10,672 nucleotides of DNA from Actinomycetota bacterium (GCA_020029625.1 JAIBJP010000051.1:1-10672); one strand, 5' to 3'. Positions 1 to 6,544 are shown, counted from the stretch's first letter. Numbers and translations are program-made. The notes: generated by a model not told the origin, from the letters alone.

Positions 1-1
1 G

Positions 2-52
2 CTCAGGGACGAGATTGCCCGCCGGGTCGACGCGCTGCTGGCTGAGCTTTAG
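2..52 (+). CDS. 3' end of an upstream gene (partial)
   Basis: Sixteen codons read into a TAG stop at 50-52; the frame fits the codon bias of the neighbours. The peptide ends LRDEIARRVDALLAEL, an amphipathic helix. C-termini of this form occur in actinobacterial low-molecular-weight phosphatase/arsenate-reductase-like proteins, but 16 residues are too few to name the protein, so this is only a hint. Its stop codon is part of the TAGGAT hexamer proposed as the -10 element of the next gene. Confidence 0.6.
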   Translation, partial: LRDEIARRVDALLAEL

Positions 53-55
53 GAT
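27..55 (+). promoter_or_regulatory. Candidate leaderless promoter of the CBS-pair gene
   Basis: A GTCGAC hexamer at 27-32 (like TTGACA), a 17-base spacer and TAGGAT at 50-55 fit a housekeeping-sigma promoter. Only 9 bases separate the -10 from the GTG at 65, and no Shine-Dalgarno lies between, so transcription would start at or next to the start codon. The -10 overlaps the stop of the previous gene. Confidence 0.5.
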
Positions 56-64
56 CGCTCGACC

Positions 65-454
65 GTGTCCGTTGTTTCGGAGCACATGTCGCAGGATCTC
101 CTGACCGTATCCGCGGGGGATCGGCTCGGCGAGGCGGCGAAGCGCATGGTCGCGCGCGGTGTCGGCGCCGTTCTCGTGATGGAAGGCGAGCGGCTCGAGG
201 GCATCCTCACGGAGCGCGACCTCATGCGCGCCGTCGCGATGGGCTATAGCGACGACGCCCGAGTCCGCGACTGGATGACACGGCAGCCCGAGACCGTCGA
301 GGCATCGGACGCGACCGACCATGCCGCCTCGCTCATGATCCACGGCGGCTTCCGCCACCTTCCCGTCGTCGACCAGGGTCGCGTCGCCGGGATCATCTCG
401 ATCCGCGACCTGATGCGCGTCGCGCTGGCCGACTCGTCGCCCCGCGGCGTCTAG
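65..454 (+). CDS. CBS-domain-pair protein
   Basis: A 129-residue protein made of two CBS domains and nothing else: CBS1 about residues 5-57 (ending GILTERDLMRAVA) and CBS2 about 67-120 (GGFRHLPVVDQGRVAGIISIRDLM). The internal repeat is visible in the matching strand-helix endings, GILTERDLMR and GIISIRDLMR. In known families such pairs (Bateman modules) bind adenine nucleotides or SAM in the cleft and act as energy or ligand sensors; stand-alone pairs are common in actinobacteria and their partners are mostly unknown. The GTG at 65 is chosen because a good -10 lies 9 bases upstream and the reading covers the full first domain; an ATG at residue 8 would cut into it. The stop at 452-454 overlaps a GGAGGG run. 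It sits 60 bases before the receiver gene and may be cotranscribed with it. Confidence 0.9.
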   Translation: MSVVSEHMSQDLLTVSAGDRLGEAAKRMVARGVGAVLVMEGERLEGILTERDLMRAVAMGYSDDARVRDWMTRQPETVEASDATDHAASLMIHGGFRHLPVVDQGRVAGIISIRDLMRVALADSSPRGV

Positions 455-473
455 GAGGGCTTGGAAAAGAGTG

Positions 474-483
474 CGGCTAGCCG
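474..483. promoter_or_regulatory. Perfect 10-bp palindrome in the receiver leader
   Basis: CGGCTAGCCG reads the same on both strands. It lies in the 60-base gap between the CBS gene and the receiver start at 515. It could be a small operator or the base of an RNA hairpin, but a palindrome of this length is not rare in GC-rich DNA, so this is weak. Confidence 0.2.
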
Positions 484-514
484 TATGGCGGCTGACTGCG
501 GTGCTTGTCACCAT

Positions 515-877
515 ATGAACACATTGACGCGCGTCCTGATCGTCGACGATCACCCCAGCTTCCGAGCGACGGCCCGCGCCCTTCTCCAGGCCGAAGGTTT
601 CGAGGTCGTCGGCGAGGCAGAAAACGGGGTCGGAGCCCTCCAGCAAGCGAGGGAGCTCCACCCGGACGTGGTGCTCCTCGACGTCCAATTGCCGGACTTC
701 GACGGGTTCGAGGTCGCGACGAGGCTGACGAGCCAGAACGGGGCTCAGCCGGCCGTGGTGCTCACCTCGAGCCGTGACGGCTCGGACTTCGGCCCGCTCG
801 TGGCTCAGAGCGGTGCCAAGGGCTTCATCGCCAAGGGCGAGCTGTCGGGCGCTGCGCTCAAAGCTGTGCTTGGATAA
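515..877 (+). CDS. Stand-alone response-regulator receiver domain
   Basis: A 120-residue single REC domain with no output domain. The acidic pair is D11/D12 (VLIVDDHPSF), the phospho-acceptor is D56 (VVLLDVQLPDFDGF), the Thr/Ser switch is about T84 (VVLTSSRD) and the conserved Lys is K107 (GFIAKGEL). It resembles the receiver half of NarL/FixJ regulators and stops just after beta5 and a short alpha5. Such proteins usually act by protein-protein contact, as phosphate sinks or as phosphorelay intermediates. It lies 4 bases upstream of the sensor-kinase gene, which suggests joint expression and phosphorylation. Start choice: the REC fold begins right after the ATG at 515; a TTG at 461 has a GGAGGG only one base upstream, too close to work well, and would add an unconserved tail. 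The true start is the main uncertainty. Confidence 0.85.
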   Translation: MNTLTRVLIVDDHPSFRATARALLQAEGFEVVGEAENGVGALQQARELHPDVVLLDVQLPDFDGFEVATRLTSQNGAQPAVVLTSSRDGSDFGPLVAQSGAKGFIAKGELSGAALKAVLG

Positions 878-881
878 ACCA

Positions 882-2933
882 ATGCTCCGCGCCCGGTGGG
901 CGATTATCCTCACAGCGGTCGCGTTCACCGCGATCGCGCTGGCGCTCGTCTTCACGAGCGATCACGAGAGCACGCCTGCCTTCACGGCGGCGGCGAACCT
1001 CATCGTCGCCTGGTCGTTCATCGCCTGCGGCGTCGTGGCGGTTTCCCGAGTCTCGGATGCGCACTTCGGCCTGCTGATGAGCGCCGTCGGCCTGACCTGG
1101 TTCCTGAGCGCGCTCACCGAGTCGAACAACTCGTACGTCTTCTCGGTGGGGAACCTCCTGTGGGGCATTCCGCTGGCCTTCTTCATCCACGCACTCCTCA
1201 CCTTTCCGCGCGGTTACCTCGAGACCAAGCTCGTCTTCGCAACCGTTGCCGCCACCTATGGGCTTGTTTCTATCGGGCCGCTTCTCTTCTCGGTCTTCGG
1301 TGAGAACACGGGCTGCGAAGACTGCCCACCGAACGAGTTCGTCGTAACAAAATCCCAGTTGGCAATCGATCTCACCGGAATCAGCTTCATCGCGGTCGGG
1401 CTCTTCGTCTGCGGCGCCACCATCTGGGTGCTCGTTCGTCGCTGGCGCGTGGCCTCGGCGCCGCTGCGGCGCATTCTCACCCCGGTCTTCGTCACCTCGG
1501 CCATTGCCATCGTCGTCTTTCTGCTTGCCGCCTTCGTGTCGGCTGTCTCGGAGACAGCGTCGAGCGTGCTCTGGTGGCTGCTCCTCTTTGCGGTCGCCTC
1601 GGTTCCGACTGCCTTCCTCGTGGGCCTGCTGCGGACCCGCCTGGCGCGCGCTTCGGTTGCCGGCCTCGTGCTCGAGCTGGGGGAAGCCCGTGACCCCGAG
1701 TCGACACAGGACGCTCTCCGGAAGGCGCTCGGCGACCCGTCGCTCAGGCTCGCGTACTGGCTCTCCGACCGGTCGCGCTGGGTGGACGTGTCGGGCTGGG
1801 AGCTCGACGTCGAAGCCGAGAGCCAGGGCCGCCGGACGACGCTCGTCGAGCACGACGGCGAAGTCGTCGCGGCCTTCATCCACGACTCGTCTCTCGACGC
1901 CGAGCTCGCCGGGGCAGTGAGCGCGGCCGCGAGTCTGTCGCTCGCCCGCGAGCAGAGCATCCAGGTCGTCCGGCAGAGCGAGAGCCGTTACCGCGCCCTG
2001 CTGAATGCGATCCCCGACCTCATGTTCCGCATGAGCCGCGACGGGACTTACCTCGACTTCAAGGGCGACCGGGCCGATCTTGCCGTACCGCCCGAAACGC
2101 TGATCGGCTCGAATGCACGGGACATTCTCCCCGCGGACGTTGCCGACCGGCTCCTCACGGGCATCGCCCAGGCGCTCGACACGGGCGAGGTTGCGACGGG
2201 CGACTACGAGCTGACGCTCAACGATGTCCGGCGGACGTTCGAGGCGCGAATCGTCAGGGACGGCGACGAGGCCGTCCTGATCGTGCGCGACATCAGCGAG
2301 CGAAAACGACAGGAAGGCGAGCTCCGCAGCTCTCGCGTTCGCCTGGTGCGAGCCGGGGACGAGGCCCGGCGCCGGCTGGAGCGGAATCTCCACGACGGAG
2401 CTCAGCAGCGCCTGGTCTCACTGTCGCTGGCCCTGAGGCTCGCCCACGCGAGGTTGCGAGATTCCCCCGAGGAGGCCGAACGGCTGCTCGCCGGCGCCTC
2501 CGAGGAGCTCGCGCAGGCTCTCGAGGAACTGCGGGAGCTCGCGCGCGGAATCCACCCGGCCGTTCTCTCGGAGCGCGGCCTCTCCGCCGCTCTGGAGGCG
2601 CTGGCGGGGCGGGCGCGCGTGCCCGTCGGGGTAACGGTGCCCCCGGACCGGCTACCGCCGGCCGTGGAGGCCGCCGCCTACTACGTCATCTCCGAGGCCC
2701 TGGCGAACGTGGCCAAGTACGCGGAGGCCTCTGCCGTCGAGATCAGGGTCACCCGCCAGAACGGCCGCGCGGTCGTCGAGGTGGCGGACGACGGCGTCGG
2801 TGGGGCGGACCCGACCCGAGGATCGGGCCTGAGCGGGCTGGTCGACCGCGTGGAGGCGCTCGACGGAGTCCTGCAGGTCGAGAGCGAGCCGGGAGCCGGG
2901 ACGCGCATCCGGGCCGAGATCCCGTGCGAGTAG
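882..2933 (+). CDS. Eight-TM PAS sensor histidine kinase (HisKA_3 / NarL partner type)
   Basis: A 683-residue membrane sensor kinase. Eight hydrophobic segments lie at about residues 6-25, 38-55, 61-78, 90-107, 117-138, 162-185, 199-220 and 228-250; the Arg-rich loops RRWRVASAPLRR and RTRLARAS place both termini inside. A poorly conserved, possibly GAF-like region (255-360) follows, then a PAS domain (366-475, starting ESRYRALLNAIPDLMFRM and ending VRDISERKR). The HisKA_3 dimerisation helix carries the phospho-acceptor H504 (LERNLHDGAQQRL). The HATPase domain shows the N box at N609 (SEALANVAKYAEA), G1 DDGVGG (636-641) and G2 GSGLSGL (647-653). It should phosphorylate the regulator at 2924 and perhaps the receiver upstream. 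The ATG at 882 is four bases past the receiver stop and starts directly before TM1; an in-frame start at 774 would lie inside the receiver gene. The extracytoplasmic TM5-TM6 loop contains CEDC (145-148). Confidence 0.93.
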   Translation: MLRARWAIILTAVAFTAIALALVFTSDHESTPAFTAAANLIVAWSFIACGVVAVSRVSDAHFGLLMSAVGLTWFLSALTESNNSYVFSVGNLLWGIPLAFFIHALLTFPRGYLETKLVFATVAATYGLVSIGPLLFSVFGENTGCEDCPPNEFVVTKSQLAIDLTGISFIAVGLFVCGATIWVLVRRWRVASAPLRRILTPVFVTSAIAIVVFLLAAFVSAVSETASSVLWWLLLFAVASVPTAFLVGLLRTRLARASVAGLVLELGEARDPESTQDALRKALGDPSLRLAYWLSDRSRWVDVSGWELDVEAESQGRRTTLVEHDGEVVAAFIHDSSLDAELAGAVSAAASLSLAREQSIQVVRQSESRYRALLNAIPDLMFRMSRDGTYLDFKGDRADLAVPPETLIGSNARDILPADVADRLLTGIAQALDTGEVATGDYELTLNDVRRTFEARIVRDGDEAVLIVRDISERKRQEGELRSSRVRLVRAGDEARRRLERNLHDGAQQRLVSLSLALRLAHARLRDSPEEAERLLAGASEELAQALEELRELARGIHPAVLSERGLSAALEALAGRARVPVGVTVPPDRLPPAVEAAAYYVISEALANVAKYAEASAVEIRVTRQNGRAVVEVADDGVGGADPTRGSGLSGLVDRVEALDGVLQVESEPGAGTRIRAEIPCE

Positions 2934-3568
2934 TCATCGCCGAGGACTCGGTCCTCCTGCGCGAGGGAGTCGTTCGGATCCTCGCCGAGGCGGGCTTCGA
3001 CGTCGTCGGACAGGCCGGAACCGGCGATGAGCTCATGCTCAAAGTGCGGAGCTACTCTCCGGACGTCGCGATCGTGGATATCCGCATGCCGCCGACGCAT
3101 ACCGATGAGGGCCTGCGAGCCGCGCAGGAGATCCGGGAGAAGCATCCCGGGGTCGGCGTGCTCGTGCTGTCGCAGTACATCGAGCCGGCGTACGCGATGG
3201 AGCTACTCGCGGAGAGCGCAGAGGGAGTCGGCTACCTGCTGAAGGACCGGATCTCCGACATGGACGAGTTCGCGGACGCGGTGCGGAGGGTGGGAGACGG
3301 CGGCTCGGCGCTCGATCCGACGATCGTCTCCCAGCTCGTCGGGCGCCGCCGCCGGGACGCCCCGCTCGACGAGCTCACGGCCCGCGAGCGGGAGGTGCTC
3401 GGGCTCATGGCGGAAGGCCGTTCGAACCAGGGCATCGCCGAGCGGCTCGTCGTCACGGAAAGGGCGGTCGAGAAGCACGTGACGAGCATCTTCTCGAAGC
3501 TGCGCTTGCCCCCGGCCACCGCCGACCACCGGCGGGTCCTGGCTGTCCTGGCGTATCTCCGCGGATAG
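2924..3568 (+). CDS. NarL/FixJ-family response regulator (REC + LuxR HTH)
   Basis: A 214-residue DNA-binding regulator. The REC domain (2-120) has acidic residues E7/D8 (IAEDSVLLREG), phospho-acceptor D52 (AIVDIRMPPTHTDEGL), switch S83 (VLSQY) and K107 (GYLLKDR). A linker follows, then a LuxR-type HTH at about 148-205 (ELTAREREVLGLMAEG, then NQGIAERLVVTERAVEKHV). This domain order and HTH type are the normal partners of HisKA_3 kinases. The GTG at 2924 overlaps the end of the kinase gene by 10 bases, so the pair is translationally coupled and almost certainly cognate. Target genes cannot be read from the window. Its receiver is strikingly like that of the cyclase fusion at 5194, with shared blocks such as RMPPxHxDxGLRAA and GYLLKDR. 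Confidence 0.95.
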   Translation: MRVVIAEDSVLLREGVVRILAEAGFDVVGQAGTGDELMLKVRSYSPDVAIVDIRMPPTHTDEGLRAAQEIREKHPGVGVLVLSQYIEPAYAMELLAESAEGVGYLLKDRISDMDEFADAVRRVGDGGSALDPTIVSQLVGRRRRDAPLDELTAREREVLGLMAEGRSNQGIAERLVVTERAVEKHVTSIFSKLRLPPATADHRRVLAVLAYLRG

Positions 3569-3608
3569 TACGGCTGGCCGCACCGCGAGACGCCTGCTGG
3601 CCTCATTA

Positions 3609-3621
3609 GCGGCCGGGCCGC
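3609..3621. other. GCGGCC / GGCCGC inverted repeat
   Basis: Six-base arms around one central G lie in the gap between the response regulator and the microprotein, just upstream of the GGGAGG ribosome site. Without a T run it is not a classical terminator; it could be a weak stop for the signalling operon, or chance in GC-rich DNA. Confidence 0.2.
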
Positions 3622-3640
3622 GACCTGGGAGGCTGTCGGC

Positions 3641-3754
3641 ATGAAGAAGCGCATGTTCATCGGCACCCTCGCGCTCGGCGTCCTCCTCTTCGCCCTGGCG
3701 GGCTGGACGGTCGACGGCGTCCGCTGGGCGTTCACACCGCTCCGCGCGGCGTAA
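3641..3754 (+). CDS. 37-residue membrane microprotein
   Basis: A short ORF with a strong GGGAGG Shine-Dalgarno at 3627-3632, 8 bases before an ATG, and a TAA stop. The protein begins MKKRMFIGTLALGVLLFALA: a positively charged N-terminus, one hydrophobic helix (about residues 6-20), then GWTVDGVRWAFTPLRAA. No cleavage site or lipobox is obvious, so it is probably a single-pass N-in membrane peptide. It sits alone between the response regulator (72 bases upstream) and sthA (30 bases downstream). A near-consensus ribosome site, rare among the genes here, plus typical GC-rich third positions argue that it is translated. Function unknown; a regulator of the membrane kinase upstream or an envelope peptide would be guesses. 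Confidence 0.65.
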   Translation: MKKRMFIGTLALGVLLFALAGWTVDGVRWAFTPLRAA

Positions 3755-3771
3755 AACCAGCGGCCGCATAG

Positions 3772-3777
3772 TACGGT
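3772..3777 (+). promoter_or_regulatory. Candidate -10 element of sthA
   Basis: TACGGT (TANNNT) ends 7 bases before the GTG at 3785, the layout of a leaderless start. The only purine run before the GTG, GAGG, is adjacent to the start codon and too close for a normal ribosome site. No convincing -35 was found at 16-18 bases. Confidence 0.35.
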
Positions 3778-3784
3778 TTGAGGT

Positions 3785-5194
3785 GTGGAAGACGGCTACG
3801 AATACGACCTCCTCGCCATCGGCTCGGGCCCTGCCGGACAGAAGGCGGCCATCCAGGCCGCGAAGCTCGGCCGGCGCGCCGCGATCGTCGAGCGGCGGAC
3901 GATCGGCGGCGTCTCCGTCAACCGTGGGACGATTCCGTCGAAGACCCTCCGCGAGGCGGTCATCTACCTGACCGGCATCAGCCAGCGAGCCGTCTACGGA
4001 GACAGCTACCGGCTCAAGGAAGACATCACCGTCGAGGATCTCGGGCTCAGGACCCGCCAGGTGGTTGAGCGCGAGGTCGACATCGTCCGCAACCAGCTCG
4101 CGCGGAATCACGTCCATGTCATCAACGGAATCGCGCGTTTCGTCGACCCGCACACGCTGGCCGTCTCGGGCGGCGAGGAGCGGCGCATCTCGGCCGAGAA
4201 GATCGTGATCGCCACGGGTACACGGCCGCACCGGCCGAAGACCGTGGAGTTCGACAACAAGACGATCCTCGACTCGGACGGCCTGCTCCTGCTCGAACGC
4301 CTCCCGGCGTCGATCGTCGTGGTCGGCGCGGGGATCATCGGTATCGAGTACGCGTCGATGTTCGCGGCGCTCGGGACGAAGGTGACGGTGGTCGAGAAGC
4401 GCCACCGCCTGCTCGACTTTGTCGATTCGCAGATCGCCGAAGGCCTCCAGTACCACCTTCGCGACCTCGGGGTGGTGTTTCGCTTCGGCGAGGCGGTGAC
4501 GGCCGTCGAGCGCCATGACGGCGCGACCGTGACCCTGCTCGAGAGCGGAAAGCGAATTCCTGCCGAAGTCGTCCTCTACGCGGCCGGCAGGCAGGGAGAG
4601 ACCGGCGAGCTCGATCTGCAGAGCGCCGGCCTCGACGCGAACGAGCGCGGCTATATCGAAGTGGGGCCCGACTTCCGCACGGCCGTCGACCACATCTATG
4701 CGGCCGGCGACGTCATCGGCTGGCCGAGTCTCGCCGCGACCTCCATGGAGCAGGGTCGCCTCGCCGCCGCTCACGCGCTCGACCAGCCGACGCACTCCAT
4801 GAGCGAGCTGCTGCCCTTCGGCATCTACACGATCCCGGAGATCAGCTACGTGGGCCGCAACGAGGAGGAGCTGACGGAGGCGGCCTGTCCGTACGAGGTC
4901 GGCATCTCCCGCTACCGGGAGCTCGCCCGCGGGCAGATCCTCGGCGACTCCTACGGGATGCTGAAGCTGCTCGTCTCGCTCGAGGACCGCACGCTCCTCG
5001 GCGTCCACGTCCTCGGAACGAACGCGACCGAGCTCGTCCACATCGGTCAAGCGGTGATGGGGAACGGCGGCACCGTCGACTACCTCGTCGACGCTGTCTT
5101 CAACTACCCGACGCTCGCCGAGTCCTACAAGGTCGCCGCGCTCGACGCCATGAACAAGCTGCAGGCGATCTCGACTCTCGCCGCCCGCGCCTGA
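3785..5194 (+). CDS. sthA: Soluble (Si-specific) NAD(P)+ transhydrogenase
   Basis: A 469-residue flavoprotein of the pyridine nucleotide-disulfide oxidoreductase family. It should reversibly move hydride between NADPH and NAD+ in the cytoplasm and so balance the two pools. FAD site GSGPAG (13-18), NAD(P) site GAGIIG (181-186), second FAD motif YAAGDV (305-310), and a C-terminal dimerisation domain. The block PSKTLREAVIYLTG and the C-terminal FNYPTLAESYKVAALD, where lipoamide dehydrogenases carry a His-Glu pair, are typical of SthA and separate it from Lpd and mercuric reductase. The redox loop reads GGVSVNRGTIPSK: the second Cys is Thr (T49), as in all SthA, and the first is Ser (S44) where many SthA keep Cys, so no disulfide chemistry is possible. 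The gene ends in TGATG, overlapping the start of the cyclase-receiver gene. Confidence 0.93.
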   Translation: MEDGYEYDLLAIGSGPAGQKAAIQAAKLGRRAAIVERRTIGGVSVNRGTIPSKTLREAVIYLTGISQRAVYGDSYRLKEDITVEDLGLRTRQVVEREVDIVRNQLARNHVHVINGIARFVDPHTLAVSGGEERRISAEKIVIATGTRPHRPKTVEFDNKTILDSDGLLLLERLPASIVVVGAGIIGIEYASMFAALGTKVTVVEKRHRLLDFVDSQIAEGLQYHLRDLGVVFRFGEAVTAVERHDGATVTLLESGKRIPAEVVLYAAGRQGETGELDLQSAGLDANERGYIEVGPDFRTAVDHIYAAGDVIGWPSLAATSMEQGRLAAAHALDQPTHSMSELLPFGIYTIPEISYVGRNEEELTEAACPYEVGISRYRELARGQILGDSYGMLKLLVSLEDRTLLGVHVLGTNATELVHIGQAVMGNGGTVDYLVDAVFNYPTLAESYKVAALDAMNKLQAISTLAARA

Positions 5195-6174
5195 TGGCCG
5201 AGCTGCCGACCGGGACGGTCACCTTCCTCTTCACGGACCTGGAGGGTTCGACAGAGCTGGCGCACCGGCTCGAAGACGAGTGGCACGGCGTCCTGGTGGA
5301 GCACCGGCATCTCGTCCGTGCGGCGGTCAACGACGCCAACGGATCGGAGATCGACTGCAGGGGCGACGAGTTCTTCGTCGCCTTCGACGATGCGTGCGCA
5401 GCGGCCGAAGCGGCGGTGGTCGCCCAGCGCTCGATGGCCGAGCACCCCTGGCCCGCAGACACGGAGCTTCGCGTTCGTATGGGGATGCATACCGGGCAGG
5501 CGATCTTCGCCGACCAGGACTATCTGGGCATCGACGTCCACCGTGCCGCCCGCATCTGCTTCGCCGGGCATGGGGGACAGATCCTGATGTCGGAGGCGAC
5601 GCAGACGCTCCTGCCCGACGACCTCGAGCGGCGGGACCTGGGCTCCTACCGGCTGCGAGGGATTCCCGGCCCGGAACAGATCTACCAGCTCTTGGCGCCG
5701 GGCCTGGGGGACGATTTTCCAGCTTTGCGCTTCGTCGACCACGACGTCGATCGCCCGCCCGCCCTGCGCGTCGTCCTCGCCGACGACTCGGTCCTGCTCC
5801 GGGAAGGAATCGCTCTGCTACTCGAACAGGCCGGGTTCGAGATCGTGGGCCAGTCCGACGACGCCGACGATCTCCTGCGGAAGGTGGACGAGACCCTCCC
5901 TGACGTGGCCGTCGTCGACATCCGCATGCCGCCCGGCCACGGCGACGACGGTCTCCGGGCTGCCGAGACGATCCGGCAACGCCATCCGGGGACCGGTGTC
6001 CTCCTCCTCTCGCAATACGCCGAGCCGGCGTACGCCCGGGAGCTGATCGCCGACAGTCCCGAGAGGGTCGGCTACCTGCTCAAGGACCGAGTCTCCGACC
6101 TCACCGGCTTTGCCGACGCGGTCCGCCGAATCGCGGCCGGTGAGGTCGTGCTCGACCCGGAGATCTCCCTGTAG
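5194..6174 (+). CDS. Class III nucleotidyl cyclase domain fused to a receiver, without HTH
   Basis: A 326-residue two-domain protein. Residues 5-167 form a cyclase homology domain: metal ligands D15 (FLFTDLEGST) and D58 (GDEFFVAF), RMGMHTG at 95-101, and the transition-state region GIDVHRAARI with R120 but His at 116 where Asn is canonical; VHRAAR is common in this subfamily. The tail DLGSYRLRGIPGPEQIYQL, then FPALR, is the stretch that in relatives leads into an AAA ATPase. Here it leads through a short linker into a REC domain (191-320) with D197/D198, phospho-acceptor D242, S273 and K297. The protein stops at LDPEISL, where the related regulator at 2924 runs on into its linker and HTH. The start overlaps the sthA stop by one base (TGATG), so it is probably translated by re-initiation. 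It may make cAMP under receiver control, or be a catalytically weak scaffold. Confidence 0.85.
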   Translation: MAELPTGTVTFLFTDLEGSTELAHRLEDEWHGVLVEHRHLVRAAVNDANGSEIDCRGDEFFVAFDDACAAAEAAVVAQRSMAEHPWPADTELRVRMGMHTGQAIFADQDYLGIDVHRAARICFAGHGGQILMSEATQTLLPDDLERRDLGSYRLRGIPGPEQIYQLLAPGLGDDFPALRFVDHDVDRPPALRVVLADDSVLLREGIALLLEQAGFEIVGQSDDADDLLRKVDETLPDVAVVDIRMPPGHGDDGLRAAETIRQRHPGTGVLLLSQYAEPAYARELIADSPERVGYLLKDRVSDLTGFADAVRRIAAGEVVLDPEISL

Positions 6175-6207
6175 CGGTAGGCCGGCGTATCGCCACCGAG
6201 GCCGTCC

Positions 6208-6474
6208 CTAAGCGGCGACCTTCATACGCGCTTGCTCGACCTGCTCGTCCGGCGTTGCTTCGAGGTCCTGCAAGACCTTTCCGAGCAGGAAGAACGTCGG
6301 CGGCCAGAGTCCCACGAAGATGGCGAGCCTTTCCGCCCGTTGTCTGGCCTCCTTATCCGACTGGGCAGCGGACCGGCCCCAGAGCGAAAGCGCCCCGCCG
6401 ATCGACGCCAGTCCAAAACTGTGTAGCAGCGTGCTGTTGATGCCGAGCTTCTTCAGTAGGAGTGCGACCTTCAT
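6208..6474 (-). CDS. Small two-TM membrane protein of unknown function
   Basis: An 88-residue protein. A basic N-terminus (MKVALLLKKLGINSTLLHS) precedes a hydrophobic, Gly-rich segment (about 19-34), a charged loop (SDKEARQRAERL) and a second hydrophobic segment (51-67, AIFVGLWPPTFFLLGKVL), then an acidic tail. The start is supported by AAGGA six bases upstream on the - strand. It lies downstream of the small membrane gene at 6556-6843 on the same strand, with a hairpin in the 81-base gap. It converges on the cyclase-receiver gene, with 33 bases between the stops. I do not recognise a named family; the conserved-looking GLWPPTFFLLGK stretch would be the best search seed. Confidence 0.75.
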   Translation of the reverse strand: MKVALLLKKLGINSTLLHSFGLASIGGALSLWGRSAAQSDKEARQRAERLAIFVGLWPPTFFLLGKVLQDLEATPDEQVEQARMKVAA

Positions 6475-6509
6475 GGGTGATCCTTTCCGTTGTGACGCGG
6501 CAGGAGAGA

Positions 6510-6544
6510 GGACCGCGATGCCGCCGCGACGGGCACCGCGGTCC
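6510..6544. terminator. Strong imperfect hairpin between two small genes
   Basis: Arms GGACCGCG (6510-6517) and CGCGGTCC (6537-6544) pair perfectly; after one mismatch TGCC (6519-6522) pairs with GGCA (6532-6535), leaving a 9-base loop: 12 pairs in all, nearly all G-C. No T run follows on either strand. On the - strand it lies between the stop of the 6843 gene and the start of the 6474 gene, so it could be a U-less terminator, an mRNA-stability element or a partial terminator tuning the second gene. Confidence 0.5.

Noticed and set aside
774..881. Upstream in-frame start for the sensor kinase
   Set aside because: It lies inside the receiver gene and adds an Arg/Ser-rich tail; the ATG at 882 starts directly before TM1.
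858..2393. 511-codon minus-strand frame under the sensor kinase
   Set aside because: It is antisense to a complete kinase with TM segments and PAS/HisKA signatures, and has a biased charged composition with no domain.
3760..3767. GCGGCCGC palindrome upstream of sthA
   Set aside because: An isolated 8-base GC palindrome is expected often in DNA of this composition and has no partner copy at other promoters.
3203..5050. 615-codon minus-strand frame across sthA and the response regulator
   Set aside because: The opposite strand encodes conserved enzymes with all motifs; this frame is low-complexity, Arg/Glu/Asp-rich shadow sequence.
5527..5556. Asn-to-His change in the cyclase transition-state motif as a sign of an inactive enzyme
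   Set aside because: From recollection, VHRAAR is common in this cyclase subfamily, so the change alone does not show inactivation.
6175..6198. Small stem (GGCG-TAT-CGCC flanked by CGGT/ACCG) between convergent genes
   Set aside because: The stem is short, with a five-base bulge and no T run; too weak to call a terminator.
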